64,000 bases of DNA from Mucilaginibacter sp. L3T2-6 (GTDB lineage Bacteria > Bacteroidota > Bacteroidia > Sphingobacteriales > Sphingobacteriaceae). The notes under the pieces were generated by a model that saw nothing but the letters and a program-made list of their open reading frames with translations, was not told the origin of the DNA and did no database searches. Location: NCBI RefSeq assembly GCF_030519355.1, contig NZ_JAUMKC010000002.1:124001-188000 (forward strand), in the 5' to 3' direction. Shown piece by piece: positions 27,490-36,289 of this stretch (position 1 is its first letter; each line of letters starts with the position of its first letter). A program made the position numbers and the translations under genes.

Positions 27490-28971
27490 TTAACATGCGC
27501 GCCTGTTCCTAACCCAGGCGGATTGTTCTTTATTAATAGTTTCAGTCACATTTACCCTTTCTCCTCCCAAAAGCTTCTCCATTACGATGGCAGCAACCAG
27601 CGCCTCATTATTGGTTTGATTCGCCAGGGAGCCGGGCGAAAAATACTTCTTTACAAAATGGGTATCAAAATTGCCCGACGTGAAAGCCTCATGCTGCATT
27701 ACAAATTTTCCAAACCCTAATGTGGTGGTTATGCCTGTGATACGATATTCATCTATCGCGCGTATCATTCGTTCAATAGCCTCCGTTCTGTCCTTGCCAT
27801 AGGTTACCAGCTTGGCTATCATCGGATCGTAATAGATAGGAATTTCCATGCCCTGCTCAAAGCCGTCATCTACTCGTACCCCGGGGCCTTTTGGGGTAAT
27901 GTAGGTTTGCAGTGTACCGATGTCAGGCAAAAAGTTGTTGTCCGGGTCTTCTGCATAAACGCGGAGTTCAATGGCATGGCCGCTGATTTTAAGATCTTCC
28001 TGTTTAAAACTTATAGCCTCGCCCCGGGCGATCTTTATTTGCTCCTTTACCAGGTCGACGCCGCTGATCAATTCCGTAACCGGGTGTTCTACCTGCAGGC
28101 GGGTGTTCATTTCCAGGAAGTAAAAGTTTAGTTTTTCATCCATGATGAACTCCACAGTTCCTGCGCCGGTATAGTTTACAGAACGCGCTACATCTACGGC
28201 GCATTTACCCATCTTTTCGCGTATTTCAGGCGTCAGTACCGACGATGGCGCTTCTTCTATTACTTTCTGATGGCGGCGCTGTACCGAGCAATCCCGCTCA
28301 AACAAATGAACGATGTTGCCATGTGTATCGCCTAAAACCTGAATCTCGATATGCCGCGGAGATGAAACATAACGCTCTATAAATACAGAGCCATCACCAA
28401 AGGCGGAGAGCGCTTCTGAAACAGCCAGTTGCATTTGTTCTTCAAAATCAGCTGCGCTTTCAACTATACGCATGCCCTTGCCGCCGCCGCCCGCAGCTGC
28501 CTTTATCAGGATGGGAAAACCGACTTCTACCGCACGTTGCTTTGCTTCGTTAACATCAGTTATGGCCTCCTCGGTGCCGGGTACCATCGGTATATCGTAT
28601 TTTAAGGCTGCCGCTTTTGCCGAAAGTTTATTGCCCATAATTTCCATGGCTTCCGGCGACGGGCCTATTAATACCAGGCCCGCGTCCCTTACCTGTCGTG
28701 CGAAGGACGCATTCTCGCTCAGGAAACCGTAACCGGGATGTATGCCCTCTGCTCCGGTTTTGCGGCAGGCGTCAATAATTTTTTCGCTCACCAGGTATGA
28801 TTGGCTGGATGGGGCTCCGCCTATATGCACAGCTTCATCAGCATAACGTACATGCAGGGCATTGCGATCGGCATCGGAATAGACAGCAACGGTTTTAATA
28901 CCCATTTCGCGCGCGGAGCGCATTACCCTTAATGCAATTTCGCCCCGGTTAGCAACAAGAATTTTATTCAT
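27490..28971 (-). CDS. accC: Biotin carboxylase subunit of an acyl-CoA carboxylase
   Basis: 493 residues. ATP-grasp biotin carboxylase that carboxylates biotin on a carrier protein. N-terminus KILVANRGEIALRVMRSA; ATP loop AAAGGGGKGMRIV; active-site region FERDCSVQRRHQKVIEEAPS; NTRLQVEHPVTE. About 45 residues longer than E. coli AccC at the C-terminus. No accB or carboxyltransferase gene is adjacent, so the acyl-CoA substrate (acetyl- or propionyl-CoA) cannot be decided here; mce in the same window makes propionate use plausible. Confidence 0.92.
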   Translation of the reverse strand: MNKILVANRGEIALRVMRSAREMGIKTVAVYSDADRNALHVRYADEAVHIGGAPSSQSYLVSEKIIDACRKTGAEGIHPGYGFLSENASFARQVRDAGLVLIGPSPEAMEIMGNKLSAKAAALKYDIPMVPGTEEAITDVNEAKQRAVEVGFPILIKAAAGGGGKGMRIVESAADFEEQMQLAVSEALSAFGDGSVFIERYVSSPRHIEIQVLGDTHGNIVHLFERDCSVQRRHQKVIEEAPSSVLTPEIREKMGKCAVDVARSVNYTGAGTVEFIMDEKLNFYFLEMNTRLQVEHPVTELISGVDLVKEQIKIARGEAISFKQEDLKISGHAIELRVYAEDPDNNFLPDIGTLQTYITPKGPGVRVDDGFEQGMEIPIYYDPMIAKLVTYGKDRTEAIERMIRAIDEYRITGITTTLGFGKFVMQHEAFTSGNFDTHFVKKYFSPGSLANQTNNEALVAAIVMEKLLGGERVNVTETINKEQSAWVRNRRAC

Positions 28972-28976
28972 ATTTC

Positions 28977-28984
28977 CAAATGTA
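28977..28984 (-). promoter_or_regulatory. -7 box TACATTTG, 5 nt before the accC start
   Basis: Exact TAnnTTTG on the minus strand, spacer GAAAT, then ATG. Confidence 0.6.
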
Positions 28985-29154
28985 GCATTTTGTTTAAAAT
29001 AGAAGCAGTGCGCAACCGGCAGGCAAAGATATTACAGGAACGATTTTTCAGAAACGTCGCCGGGCCAGGCAGTCTGTCAAAAAAAATAAGATTAACGTAA
29101 CCTTGCGGATGCTGTTGCCGTAAAAGCGTCAAACAACAGGAAATTCCCTTTAAT

Positions 29155-29388
29155 ATGAATATATTATTAATCTTCGTAACAATGCTTATGATACTCGGCG
29201 CAACTTTGTTCGTTGGAGTGTTGTTTTTTAGCTATCTGAAATACCTGAAGAAGACCCGTTATCCTAACTGGAAATTCCCTGATTACATCAGCGTGGGCTA
29301 CGCCGAATACCTGTACAATAAATTCATCAGGAAGAACATTAAAAAGTTTACTGAAGAACGCCCGAAAGCGAAGGCCGAGACTAAGTAA
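29155..29388 (+). CDS. Small single-pass membrane protein
   Basis: 77 residues. One hydrophobic helix at 2-26, followed by a basic cytoplasmic tail with aromatic residues (YLKYLKKTRYPNWKFPDYISVGYAEYLYNKFIRK) and a Lys/Glu-rich end. No lipobox. Family not recognised. It is a stand-alone gene between accC (divergent) and the cytochrome gene (convergent). Confidence 0.6.
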   Translation: MNILLIFVTMLMILGATLFVGVLFFSYLKYLKKTRYPNWKFPDYISVGYAEYLYNKFIRKNIKKFTEERPKAKAETK

Positions 29389-29421
29389 GCTTAACTATAT
29401 CGCCCTAATTATTCATATAAT

Positions 29422-29457
29422 AAAACCTCCTCAAATCGGCCAGATTGACGGAGGTTT
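29422..29457. terminator. Hairpin after the small membrane protein gene
   Basis: AAACCTCC and GGAGGTTT pair across about 19 nt; only a weak T/A tract follows. Confidence 0.5.
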
Positions 29458-29485
29458 AAATATTCAACACATTTTCATATAAACA

Positions 29486-29518
29486 AAAACGCCCCTGGCA
29501 ATTTGTCAAGGGCGTTTT
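29486..29518. terminator. Terminator of the cytochrome gene
   Basis: AAAACGCCC pairs with GGGCGTTTT across 15 nt; on the minus strand it ends in a T-run, 7 nt after the cytochrome stop. Probably works on both strands. Confidence 0.75.
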
Positions 29519-29524
29519 CGCTGT

Positions 29525-30001
29525 TTATTTATGATCGCCTGCCGGTGGATTTCCTGGCGGCGGGTTTTGCTGCCTCTGACCACCCGGACCTTTCCTCTCC
29601 GGCATTTTAACTTCCGGATGCGAATCTCCCCTGTGGCATGTGTAACAGTTTACACCGCTGGTCATTACGAAGCCGGTCGAATCTTTTTTAGCGTCGAAAT
29701 ATTTCTGATTTATTTTGTTCATCATCTTGAACATTTCGCGGGCCATCTTTTTCTCGGGCTTGGCATCGCTCGGAAAATCCATTTTCTTTTCAGCCTCATT
29801 GCGCACGTGGCAAAAATCACAACGTACACCTAACGACGCCGACCAACCATGCATCACTTTGTCCAACTGCTCGTGTGTGATTTTTTTAGGCAGAACCTTG
29901 AGGTTTTTAAAGCCGGGTTCATCGGCTTTCATAGATGTAAGCGCAACAATGGTTACCACAGATGATAACCCAAGTGTTACCAGGATTTTTTTATTGATCA
30001 T
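29525..30001 (-). CDS. Exported two-haem c-type cytochrome
   Basis: 158 residues. An N-terminal membrane/signal segment (residues 5-24) is followed by two CxxCH haem sites, CDFCH at 61-65 and CYTCH at 119-123. The fold pattern (FKNLKVLPKKITHEQLDKVMHGWSASLGVRC) matches the small cytochromes related to the photosynthetic reaction-centre cytochrome subunit, here with half the usual four haems. The C-terminus is Pro/Gly/Gln-rich and disordered. Probable periplasmic electron carrier; partner unknown. Confidence 0.85.
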   Translation of the reverse strand: MINKKILVTLGLSSVVTIVALTSMKADEPGFKNLKVLPKKITHEQLDKVMHGWSASLGVRCDFCHVRNEAEKKMDFPSDAKPEKKMAREMFKMMNKINQKYFDAKKDSTGFVMTSGVNCYTCHRGDSHPEVKMPERKGPGGQRQQNPPPGNPPAGDHK

Positions 30002-30265
30002 TGTTTTGTCATGATTAAGTCATCTAAGTTAAATCATTAATTTGAATGTTCAAACAAATAAACGCATTAGTTTAAAAATTACCACCTGGCAACGGATATT
30101 CCTGAATTAAGTCAGGTTGTTCAGCTACGGGCAGAAATGATCGTATTTTAATTAAAAACAAATCAGAATAAAAACAACGGCATTTAAACCAAGTATTGCA
30201 TGCAGAATAAGGCCGGCAGCGTGTGCCCGGCTAAGGAACCTGACTTAATGTTAATTTTTGTTAAA
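30002..30265. other. Divergent intergenic region
   Basis: 264 bp between the cytochrome gene and the blaI-like gene. AT-rich; no ORF or strong hairpin seen apart from the promoter and operators at its right edge. Confidence 0.5.
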
Positions 30266-30273
30266 TAAATTTG
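30266..30273 (+). promoter_or_regulatory. -7 box TAAATTTG of the blaI-M56 operon
   Basis: Exact TAnnTTTG placed so that transcription would start at about 30277-30280, directly at the first operator. Confidence 0.6.
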
Positions 30274-30279
30274 GAAGTT

Positions 30280-30313
30280 TACGATGTAATCGTAGATTTA
30301 CGAAATAATCGTA
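30280..30313 (+). promoter_or_regulatory. Two palindromic operators for the BlaI-like repressor
   Basis: TACGATGTAATCGTA (30280-30294) and TACGAAATAATCGTA (30299-30313) share TACGA-N5-TCGTA and lie 19 bp apart centre to centre, between the -7 box and the ATG at 30319. This is the classic position for self-repression by the encoded regulator. Confidence 0.75.
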
Positions 30314-30318
30314 ATGTT

Positions 30319-30684
30319 ATGGAGAAATTATCGAAACAAGAGGAAGAGGCAATGCTTGCGGTATGGCAATTCGGCCCGGGCTTCATTAAAGACTTTTTAG
30401 AGCTGCTGGCGGAGCCCAAACCGCCTTATACTACGCTGGCTTCTACCATTAAAAACCTGGAGCGCAAGGGTTTTATTAAAAGCGAGAAAATGGGTAATTC
30501 CTTCCGTTATGCACCGTCAATACAGGAAGAAGAGTATAAGAAAAAATTTATGAGCGGGTTTGTAAGCGATTATTTTCAAAATTCCTACAAAAACCTGGTT
30601 ACGTTTTTCGCTAATGAAAATAAGATCAGTGCCAAGGAGCTGAAAGAGATTCTTAACCTTATTGAGAACCCTAAATCAAAATAA
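30319..30684 (+). CDS. BlaI/MecI/CopY family repressor
   Basis: 121 residues from the ATG at 30319. A winged helix (LSKQEEEAMLAVWQFGPGFIKDFLELL, YTTLASTIKNLERKGFIKSEK) is followed by a dimerisation helix. The TTG at 30271 that would extend it is part of the -7 box, and its codons are the operator sequence, so it is rejected. In related systems the M56 membrane protein triggers cleavage of this repressor. The M56 gene follows after 2 nt. Confidence 0.9.
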   Translation: MEKLSKQEEEAMLAVWQFGPGFIKDFLELLAEPKPPYTTLASTIKNLERKGFIKSEKMGNSFRYAPSIQEEEYKKKFMSGFVSDYFQNSYKNLVTFFANENKISAKELKEILNLIENPKSK

Positions 30685-30686
30685 TC

Positions 30687-32591
30687 ATGCCCGCCTTATT
30701 TGTTTTCCTGCTGAAAGTAAATGTAGCCCTTCTGCTGTTTTGCGCGGGGTATTACCTGGTGCTGCGACACCTTACATTTTATACCTTAAACCGTATTTAC
30801 CTGGTAGCTGCGATATTATTTGCGACAGTATATCCCAAAATCAACCTGTCAGAATTTTTGCAGCATCACGACCAGATAGCAAAACCGGTACAGGTAATAG
30901 CATTTAACTGGCAAGCGCCTGCAAATGCACTTGCCGAAACCAAACACGACTATTGGTTTTGGGCAGGGATAGTGCTGTGGACGGGTGCGGCATTGCTTGG
31001 CATCAGGCTTTTAATACAGTTTTATTCCTTGTTTAAACTATACCGCAGATCAACAGCAGGCAAAATACATAACCATGATGTAAGGATTATTGATGGTAAC
31101 GCAGGACCGTTTTCCTTTTGGAAAAGCATTTTCATCAACCCGGCAAACCACGATGCATCTGATTTGCCCGCTATCCTGCAGCATGAGCAGATACACGTCA
31201 GCGAGCTGCATACGCTTGATGTGTTACTGGCAGAACTGAGCACAGTTTTCTACTGGTTTAACCCGGGGGTGTGGCTGATGAAAAAAGCCGTGCGCGAAAA
31301 CATTGAATTTATAACCGACCGAAAAATCTTGAAAAACGGTACCGATAGCAAGCAGTACCAGTACAGTTTGGTAAACGTGAGCTTCGCTGCCGCTCCCCAG
31401 GGGATAGTAAATCATTTTAATATATCAACCATTAAAAAAAGAATTATCATGATGAATGCAAAACGATCTTCAAAATACAACCTCACCCGGTACGCATTTC
31501 TGGTGCCGGCCGTGGTTGCCCTGCTGCTGGTTTTCAGTATATCAAAAGCAGCTTTAGTTAAGAAAACAGTTCCCGCTGTCAAAACTTTCTCAACTGCCGG
31601 CAGCAAAGCAGCAGAGAAGGGTATGGTATCGGTAACAGCGACGGTAAACAAAACGAGCGCGCCTGTAATAGAAATACTTAAGGCCACGTTTGTTCCCTCA
31701 AAAATTAACACGGCTGCTAAAGATACCATCAGAAAGGGCGGCTTCTTTTTAAGCACGTCCGGTAAGTCAGACTCATTAAATTATGTGATTAATGGTGTAA
31801 AATCTACGAAAGCAGATTTGATGAAGCTTGATGCCAAAAATATTGAAAGCGTACATGTAATGACGGGCGACCAGGCATCAAGGGTGATTGACAACCTTAA
31901 CAAGGGCCAGGGCGCCATATTTATATATACCAGGGATTCGGAATCAGGCAAAAGATTTAAAGAGAAAGCTGATAAATTATTGGGTAATCAATACACGGTT
32001 TCAGGAACAACCCGCAGCACGGACGGCGATAGCAATCAGGTTACCCTAAACGGAGTGAAAGTAGCAGCGGCCGCCGGAACAACTACAGGTATGAACAGCG
32101 ACGGCGTAATAGTGCTTGGAACCCAGTCAAAACCTGCAAAAGTTCAAACATATAACTTGTCAGCTTCAGGCGGTTCACAAGCGATAGTAGTGCAGGGCAA
32201 GCCGGCTAAAACATTACAGTTAAATGGCTCACAAATTTATGTAAGGTCCAGGAACGATACCTCACATAAAGGACAGACTATTACGTTATTCAGTGATACC
32301 ACAGTTCTTCATAAGCTAAATGGCACCGTAATGGCTTATACTGTAAAACCCGATTTAAGGTTTAATACAAACTCGTGGTACTCAACCCAAAATGACCGGT
32401 TTAGCCTTGACCATATTTCCGACAAACTGATCATTATTAACGGTAATATCGCCTCAGAAAAAGACTTGAAAAAAGTTTCCGCTTTCGATATTGACAAAGT
32501 TGTAGTTAAAACCGATGAAGAAACCAAAGAGCTTTATGGCGATAAGGCAAAGAAAGGCGTTGTTTTTATAGTTACCAAAAAGAAGAAATAG
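30687..32591 (+). CDS. BlaR1-like M56 membrane metallopeptidase with plug-like C-terminus
   Basis: 634 residues. Four membrane helices (about 4-25, 36-52, 92-112 and 266-288) surround a cytoplasmic M56 domain with HExxH = H166-E167-H170 (QHEQIHVSELHT). After the last helix the long periplasmic part lacks a beta-lactam-binding domain. Instead two segments (about 360-420 and 575-634) share the pattern INGxxxxxxDLxKLxxxxIxxVxVxT...GxxFIxTK, similar to the plug-like repeats near TonB-dependent receptors. This suggests a sensor coupled to outer-membrane or envelope state rather than penicillin. Translationally coupled to the repressor gene. Confidence 0.87.
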   Translation: MPALFVFLLKVNVALLLFCAGYYLVLRHLTFYTLNRIYLVAAILFATVYPKINLSEFLQHHDQIAKPVQVIAFNWQAPANALAETKHDYWFWAGIVLWTGAALLGIRLLIQFYSLFKLYRRSTAGKIHNHDVRIIDGNAGPFSFWKSIFINPANHDASDLPAILQHEQIHVSELHTLDVLLAELSTVFYWFNPGVWLMKKAVRENIEFITDRKILKNGTDSKQYQYSLVNVSFAAAPQGIVNHFNISTIKKRIIMMNAKRSSKYNLTRYAFLVPAVVALLLVFSISKAALVKKTVPAVKTFSTAGSKAAEKGMVSVTATVNKTSAPVIEILKATFVPSKINTAAKDTIRKGGFFLSTSGKSDSLNYVINGVKSTKADLMKLDAKNIESVHVMTGDQASRVIDNLNKGQGAIFIYTRDSESGKRFKEKADKLLGNQYTVSGTTRSTDGDSNQVTLNGVKVAAAAGTTTGMNSDGVIVLGTQSKPAKVQTYNLSASGGSQAIVVQGKPAKTLQLNGSQIYVRSRNDTSHKGQTITLFSDTTVLHKLNGTVMAYTVKPDLRFNTNSWYSTQNDRFSLDHISDKLIIINGNIASEKDLKKVSAFDIDKVVVKTDEETKELYGDKAKKGVVFIVTKKKK

Positions 32592-32710
32592 TTGATTAGG
32601 CTGAATGCATTTTGTTGAAGGTTGCAAGGTTAGAAAGCAGAAATGCTGTAATTGGAATATTTACCGCCATTCAACTTGATCAACCAATCATAGGGTCAGT
32701 AATAATCATT

Positions 32711-32859
32711 TAACGTGGGTTCGATATAAGTAAAATAAGCATATAACTGCGGTTCAATTCATAAACATTTATGCAGTTCAAGTCCTCTCCTTTGGAGAGG
32801 ATTTAGGTGAGGCTAATACAAAGCTTAAAGATTTCTGCCCTTATATCAAACTCACGTTA
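32711..32859. mobile_element. MITE-like element with 20-bp inverted ends
   Basis: Left end TAACGTGGGTTCGATATAAG (32711-32730) and right end (32840-32859) are inverted copies with two mismatches. About 149 bp, non-coding, AT-rich. It contains a second repeat at 32784-32812. No clear target-site duplication. Confidence 0.6.
32784..32812. repeat. Short palindromic repeat CCTCTCC-TTT-GGAGAGG
   Basis: A 7-bp stem with a TTT loop followed by ATTTAGGTGAGG. Related sequence at 43249-43273. The rest of 32592-32894 has no gene. Confidence 0.55.
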
Positions 32860-32894
32860 TTCTATATTTTTAACGCAATCAACATAATCAACCC

Positions 32895-34034
32895 TTAACT
32901 GGCTTCGGCCAGTTTTTCGTTTTCAAGGATATTGAGCAATGCTTTTTCGGCGACGTTTAGTTCTGCTGCGTTAACATCCTTTTCCTGGTCGATATCTTTA
33001 ATGTATTTGAAGATGGCGCCTTCCTCGTAACTTTTTATCACGGTAGGATGGACGTAATATTTTTTGCAAACGGTACGGGTATTGCCCAGGTTCAAGGCCA
33101 CCTCGTCTAAAACGCTTACTATTTTTCTGCGGCACTCGGTAACAGTCTCAAACTCGCCGGCCTGTTTAAATGCATACAGAGCGCTCACGCTGCCGGCCCA
33201 GGTGCGGAAATCCTTCGCCGTAAAGTCTTCCCCCGTTATCTCTTTCAGGTAAGTGTTAACATCTCCGGATCCTACAGTACACCGGCTCCCATCAGCATTA
33301 TAATATTGAAACAGTTCTTTGCCCGGTATCTCACGGCACTGCTTTACCAGTCTCGCCAGTTTCCGGCTCTGCAAGGCCACTTTATGATAAACGCCTTTTT
33401 TACCCTTGAACTCAAAATTGATGGTCGAGCCTTCGATTTTAACATGGCGGTTCATCAGTGTGGTCAGGCCAAACGAGCCGTAAAGTTTTTTATACGATTC
33501 GTTGCCAACCCTGATGCTGGTTAATTCCATCAGGCGAACCACTAACGCCACAATTTTATCATGATCGAAGTTGTGGCGGGCTAAGTCCTTATCCACCTGC
33601 CGCCTGATCGCGGGCAAGTGAGCGGCAAACATTTGCATTCGATGATACTTCGACTGGTTCCGGATTTTATTCCATTCGGGATGATAGCGGTATTGTTTAC
33701 GCCCGGCGGCATCGGTACCCGTAAACTGCAGGTGCCCGTTCTCATAGGGCGAAATCCAAACGTTGGTATAAGCCGGAGGAATAACCAGCCTGTTAAAACG
33801 GCTGATTAAATCTTTATCTTTCACTAAGGCTCCATCTTTATCATAATAGCTCCAGCCCTTGCCCGATTTTTTCCGGGTATATCCCGGTGTCGAATCAGCG
33901 GCATAACGGAGGCCTACTGCTTTTGCCGTAATTTTTGGGTCACGGCCTATTTTTTCAAGTTTGGTGAGCAATCGGTTCATTGTCTGAATAACAAGCCCTG
34001 TGCATTTAAGTTTTTTGTTTGACGATTTCATCAA
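32895..34034 (-). CDS. DNA topoisomerase IB
   Basis: 379 residues of the poxvirus-like bacterial TopIB family, which relaxes supercoils through a 3'-phosphotyrosine. Catalytic segments visible are VVRLMELTSIRVGNESYKK (Arg), KDFRTWAGSVSALYAF (Arg-x-x) and NTRTVCKKYYVHPTVIKSYEEG with the nucleophile Tyr. A later start, ATG in MNRLLTKLEKIGRDP, matches relatives better and would remove 18 residues; the upstream start is also open. Single gene. Confidence 0.92.
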   Translation of the reverse strand: MMKSSNKKLKCTGLVIQTMNRLLTKLEKIGRDPKITAKAVGLRYAADSTPGYTRKKSGKGWSYYDKDGALVKDKDLISRFNRLVIPPAYTNVWISPYENGHLQFTGTDAAGRKQYRYHPEWNKIRNQSKYHRMQMFAAHLPAIRRQVDKDLARHNFDHDKIVALVVRLMELTSIRVGNESYKKLYGSFGLTTLMNRHVKIEGSTINFEFKGKKGVYHKVALQSRKLARLVKQCREIPGKELFQYYNADGSRCTVGSGDVNTYLKEITGEDFTAKDFRTWAGSVSALYAFKQAGEFETVTECRRKIVSVLDEVALNLGNTRTVCKKYYVHPTVIKSYEEGAIFKYIKDIDQEKDVNAAELNVAEKALLNILENEKLAEAS

Positions 34035-34135
34035 CTGGAAGATAGGCGATTATATCTGCGATTTATTTTTTACTGTGCATTGACCATTCTTCATGATTAA
34101 TCCCCCAACTTTACTTTTCACAAACATCAAAACTT

Positions 34136-35161
34136 ATGAAATACAATTTTTTAGGGAACACCGGCCTGGTGGTATCTGAATTATGCTTCGGTACCATGAC
34201 TTTTTCAGGGAAAGGCGGATTCTGGGGAGCAATCGGTACACAACAGCAGGACGAAGTAAATGCCCTGATGAAGGTTGTGGTTGATTCAGGAATTAACTTC
34301 ATCGATACAGCGAACGTTTACTCCTACGGGGAATCAGAAAAGCTCCTCGGACAATCAATAATCGACCTGGGCTTAAATCGTAACGACCTGGTAATTGCTA
34401 CCAAGGTGCGCGGTAGAATGAGCGAAGGCATTAATAACGTTGGTTTGTCGCGTTACCATATTTTTCATTCGGTAGACGAAAGCCTGAAGCGCCTGCAGAT
34501 GGATCATATCGATGTTTTATATGTTCACGGCGTAGACCCGCACACACCTGTCGAAGAAATAATGCGTTCGTTGAACGACATCGTCCTGACCGGAAAGGTG
34601 CGTTACATAGCAGTGTGTAATTGGCCTGCGTGGCTGGTAATGAAAGCCCTTGGAATTGCCGAAAAGCATGGCTGGAATAAGTTTGTTGGTCTGCAATATT
34701 ATTTTTCGCTGGCTGGCCGCGATATCGAGCGTGAAATTTTACCGCTGGCAGCTGATCAGAACCTGGCTGTTATGCCGTGGAGCCCGCTGGCAGGAGGGTT
34801 TTTAGGCGGAAAGTATAACCGCGATTCTGAAAAAGCCGAAGGCAGCCGCCGCAGTGCGTTCGACTTCCCTCCGGTAAACAAGGAAAGAACTTACGATATT
34901 ATTGATGTGATTGCCGAAGTAGGCAAGCAGCATAAGGTGTCGGTGGCCGAGGTAGCATTGGCCTGGGTGCGCCAGCAAAAAGGGATAACCAGCACCATTA
35001 TCGGCGCCAAAAATGTTGACCAACTGAATGCGAATGTGAAGTCAGTCGACCTGCAATTAACCGCTGAAGATCTGGAAAAAATTGACAAGGTAAGCGCCCT
35101 GCCAAAAGAATACCCGGGATGGATGGTTGAAAGACAATCTGCAGACAGAGCGTTAAAATAG
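34136..35161 (+). CDS. Aldo/keto reductase
   Basis: 341 residues, NADPH-dependent TIM barrel. Tetrad residues appear in FIDTANVYSYGESEK (Asp, Tyr), VIATKVRG (Lys) and VLYVHGVDP (His). The C-terminal cofactor loop is TSTIIGAKNVDQLNAN. Closest in style to the YghZ/YajO oxidoreductases. Substrate unknown. Confidence 0.9.
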   Translation: MKYNFLGNTGLVVSELCFGTMTFSGKGGFWGAIGTQQQDEVNALMKVVVDSGINFIDTANVYSYGESEKLLGQSIIDLGLNRNDLVIATKVRGRMSEGINNVGLSRYHIFHSVDESLKRLQMDHIDVLYVHGVDPHTPVEEIMRSLNDIVLTGKVRYIAVCNWPAWLVMKALGIAEKHGWNKFVGLQYYFSLAGRDIEREILPLAADQNLAVMPWSPLAGGFLGGKYNRDSEKAEGSRRSAFDFPPVNKERTYDIIDVIAEVGKQHKVSVAEVALAWVRQQKGITSTIIGAKNVDQLNANVKSVDLQLTAEDLEKIDKVSALPKEYPGWMVERQSADRALK

Positions 35162-35173
35162 TTGGGAGTCTTA

Positions 35174-35226
35174 AGTCTATAGTCGTAAGTCGGGAGATAA
35201 AATCTTTTGACTTACGACTATAGACT
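35174..35226. terminator. Long perfect inverted repeat between convergent genes
   Basis: An 18-bp stem, AGTCTATAGTCGTAAGTC paired with its complement across 17 nt. It lies between the stops of the aldo/keto reductase and threonine aldolase genes. No T-tract, so it may be a word-repeat spacer acting as a terminator. Confidence 0.5.
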
Positions 35227-35233
35227 CAGGGCT

Positions 35234-36250
35234 TTAAGAAAAGCTTTTAAGAACCCCGGAAACATACTCCACCTGCTCCGGATGAACATCTAAATGCAGC
35301 ACAAAGCGGATCCGGTGTGTATCCGTCGCATTAGCCTTTATACCTTTTTCAGCCAGTTTTTGCAGAAATGCGTTTGCAGGTTCCACCGTGTCAAATAAAA
35401 TTAAGTTGGTTTCAGGCGTAAGCACCGAAGACACTTGACGGCATTTCGAAAGTTCACCTGCTAATATCTGCGCATGTGCATGGTCAATTTTCAGTCGTTC
35501 CACATGGTGGTCAAGCGCATAGCTGCCTGCCGCGGCCAGGAAACCTGCCTGCCGCATCCCTCCGCCAAGCACCTTGCGAACACGGCGGGCATATTTGATA
35601 GTGTCATGATCGGAAAGAAATACAGAGCCGACCGGCGCGCCCAGTCCTTTGGACAGGCAAACAGAAATACCGTCGAAATACTTGCCGTAGTCTATTGCCT
35701 TATCGCCGGTATGGATAAGGGCGTTAAATATACGGGCGCCGTCCAGATGAAGCTTTAGGCCTTTACGCCGGCATAACGCAGCAACAGGCTTTATCTGTTC
35801 GAGCGAATAACAGCTTCCGCCGCCTTTGTTTACCGTATTTTCTAAAACTACCAGGCTGGTACGCGGGTAATGCACATTTTCTGCATTAATCTCAGGCTCG
35901 ATCATTTCCGGGGTGATGATTCCCCGGTAGCCGTTCAGTAGGCGCGTTGAAACCGCTGAGTTAAAGGCAATTCCCCCGCCTTCGTAACGGTAAATATGAG
36001 CGGTTTGGTCGGCAATCAATTCGTCAAGCGGCTGGGTAAAACATTTAATAGCTATCTGGTTCGTCATCGTACCCGACGGACAGAAAATACCGGCTTCCAT
36101 GCCGAACATCGCTGCCGCTTTTTGTTCCAGCTCGTTTACTGATTCATCCTCTCCGAAAACGTCATCGCCAATTTTAGCGTTAAACATGGCTTCCAGCATG
36201 CCTGCTGTAGGTTTAGTAACGGTATCGCTTCTCAGGTCAACAATCATCAT
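35234..36250 (-). CDS. ltaE: Low-specificity L-threonine aldolase
   Basis: 338 residues, fold-type I PLP enzyme splitting threonine or allo-threonine to glycine and acetaldehyde. PLP lysine is K201 in SVCLSKGLGAPVGS. Other family segments: VDLRSDTVTKPT, NAKIGDDVFGEDESV, LKLHLDGARIFNA. Normal length. Confidence 0.93.
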   Translation of the reverse strand: MMIVDLRSDTVTKPTAGMLEAMFNAKIGDDVFGEDESVNELEQKAAAMFGMEAGIFCPSGTMTNQIAIKCFTQPLDELIADQTAHIYRYEGGGIAFNSAVSTRLLNGYRGIITPEMIEPEINAENVHYPRTSLVVLENTVNKGGGSCYSLEQIKPVAALCRRKGLKLHLDGARIFNALIHTGDKAIDYGKYFDGISVCLSKGLGAPVGSVFLSDHDTIKYARRVRKVLGGGMRQAGFLAAAGSYALDHHVERLKIDHAHAQILAGELSKCRQVSSVLTPETNLILFDTVEPANAFLQKLAEKGIKANATDTHRIRFVLHLDVHPEQVEYVSGVLKSFS

Positions 36251-36289
36251 ATTAAATAGAGTAAAATTGCGTTATTTGTATATCAAGTT

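Noticed and set aside
30271..30318. TTG-started extension of the BlaI-like gene
   Set aside because: Those bases are the -7 box and the two operators.
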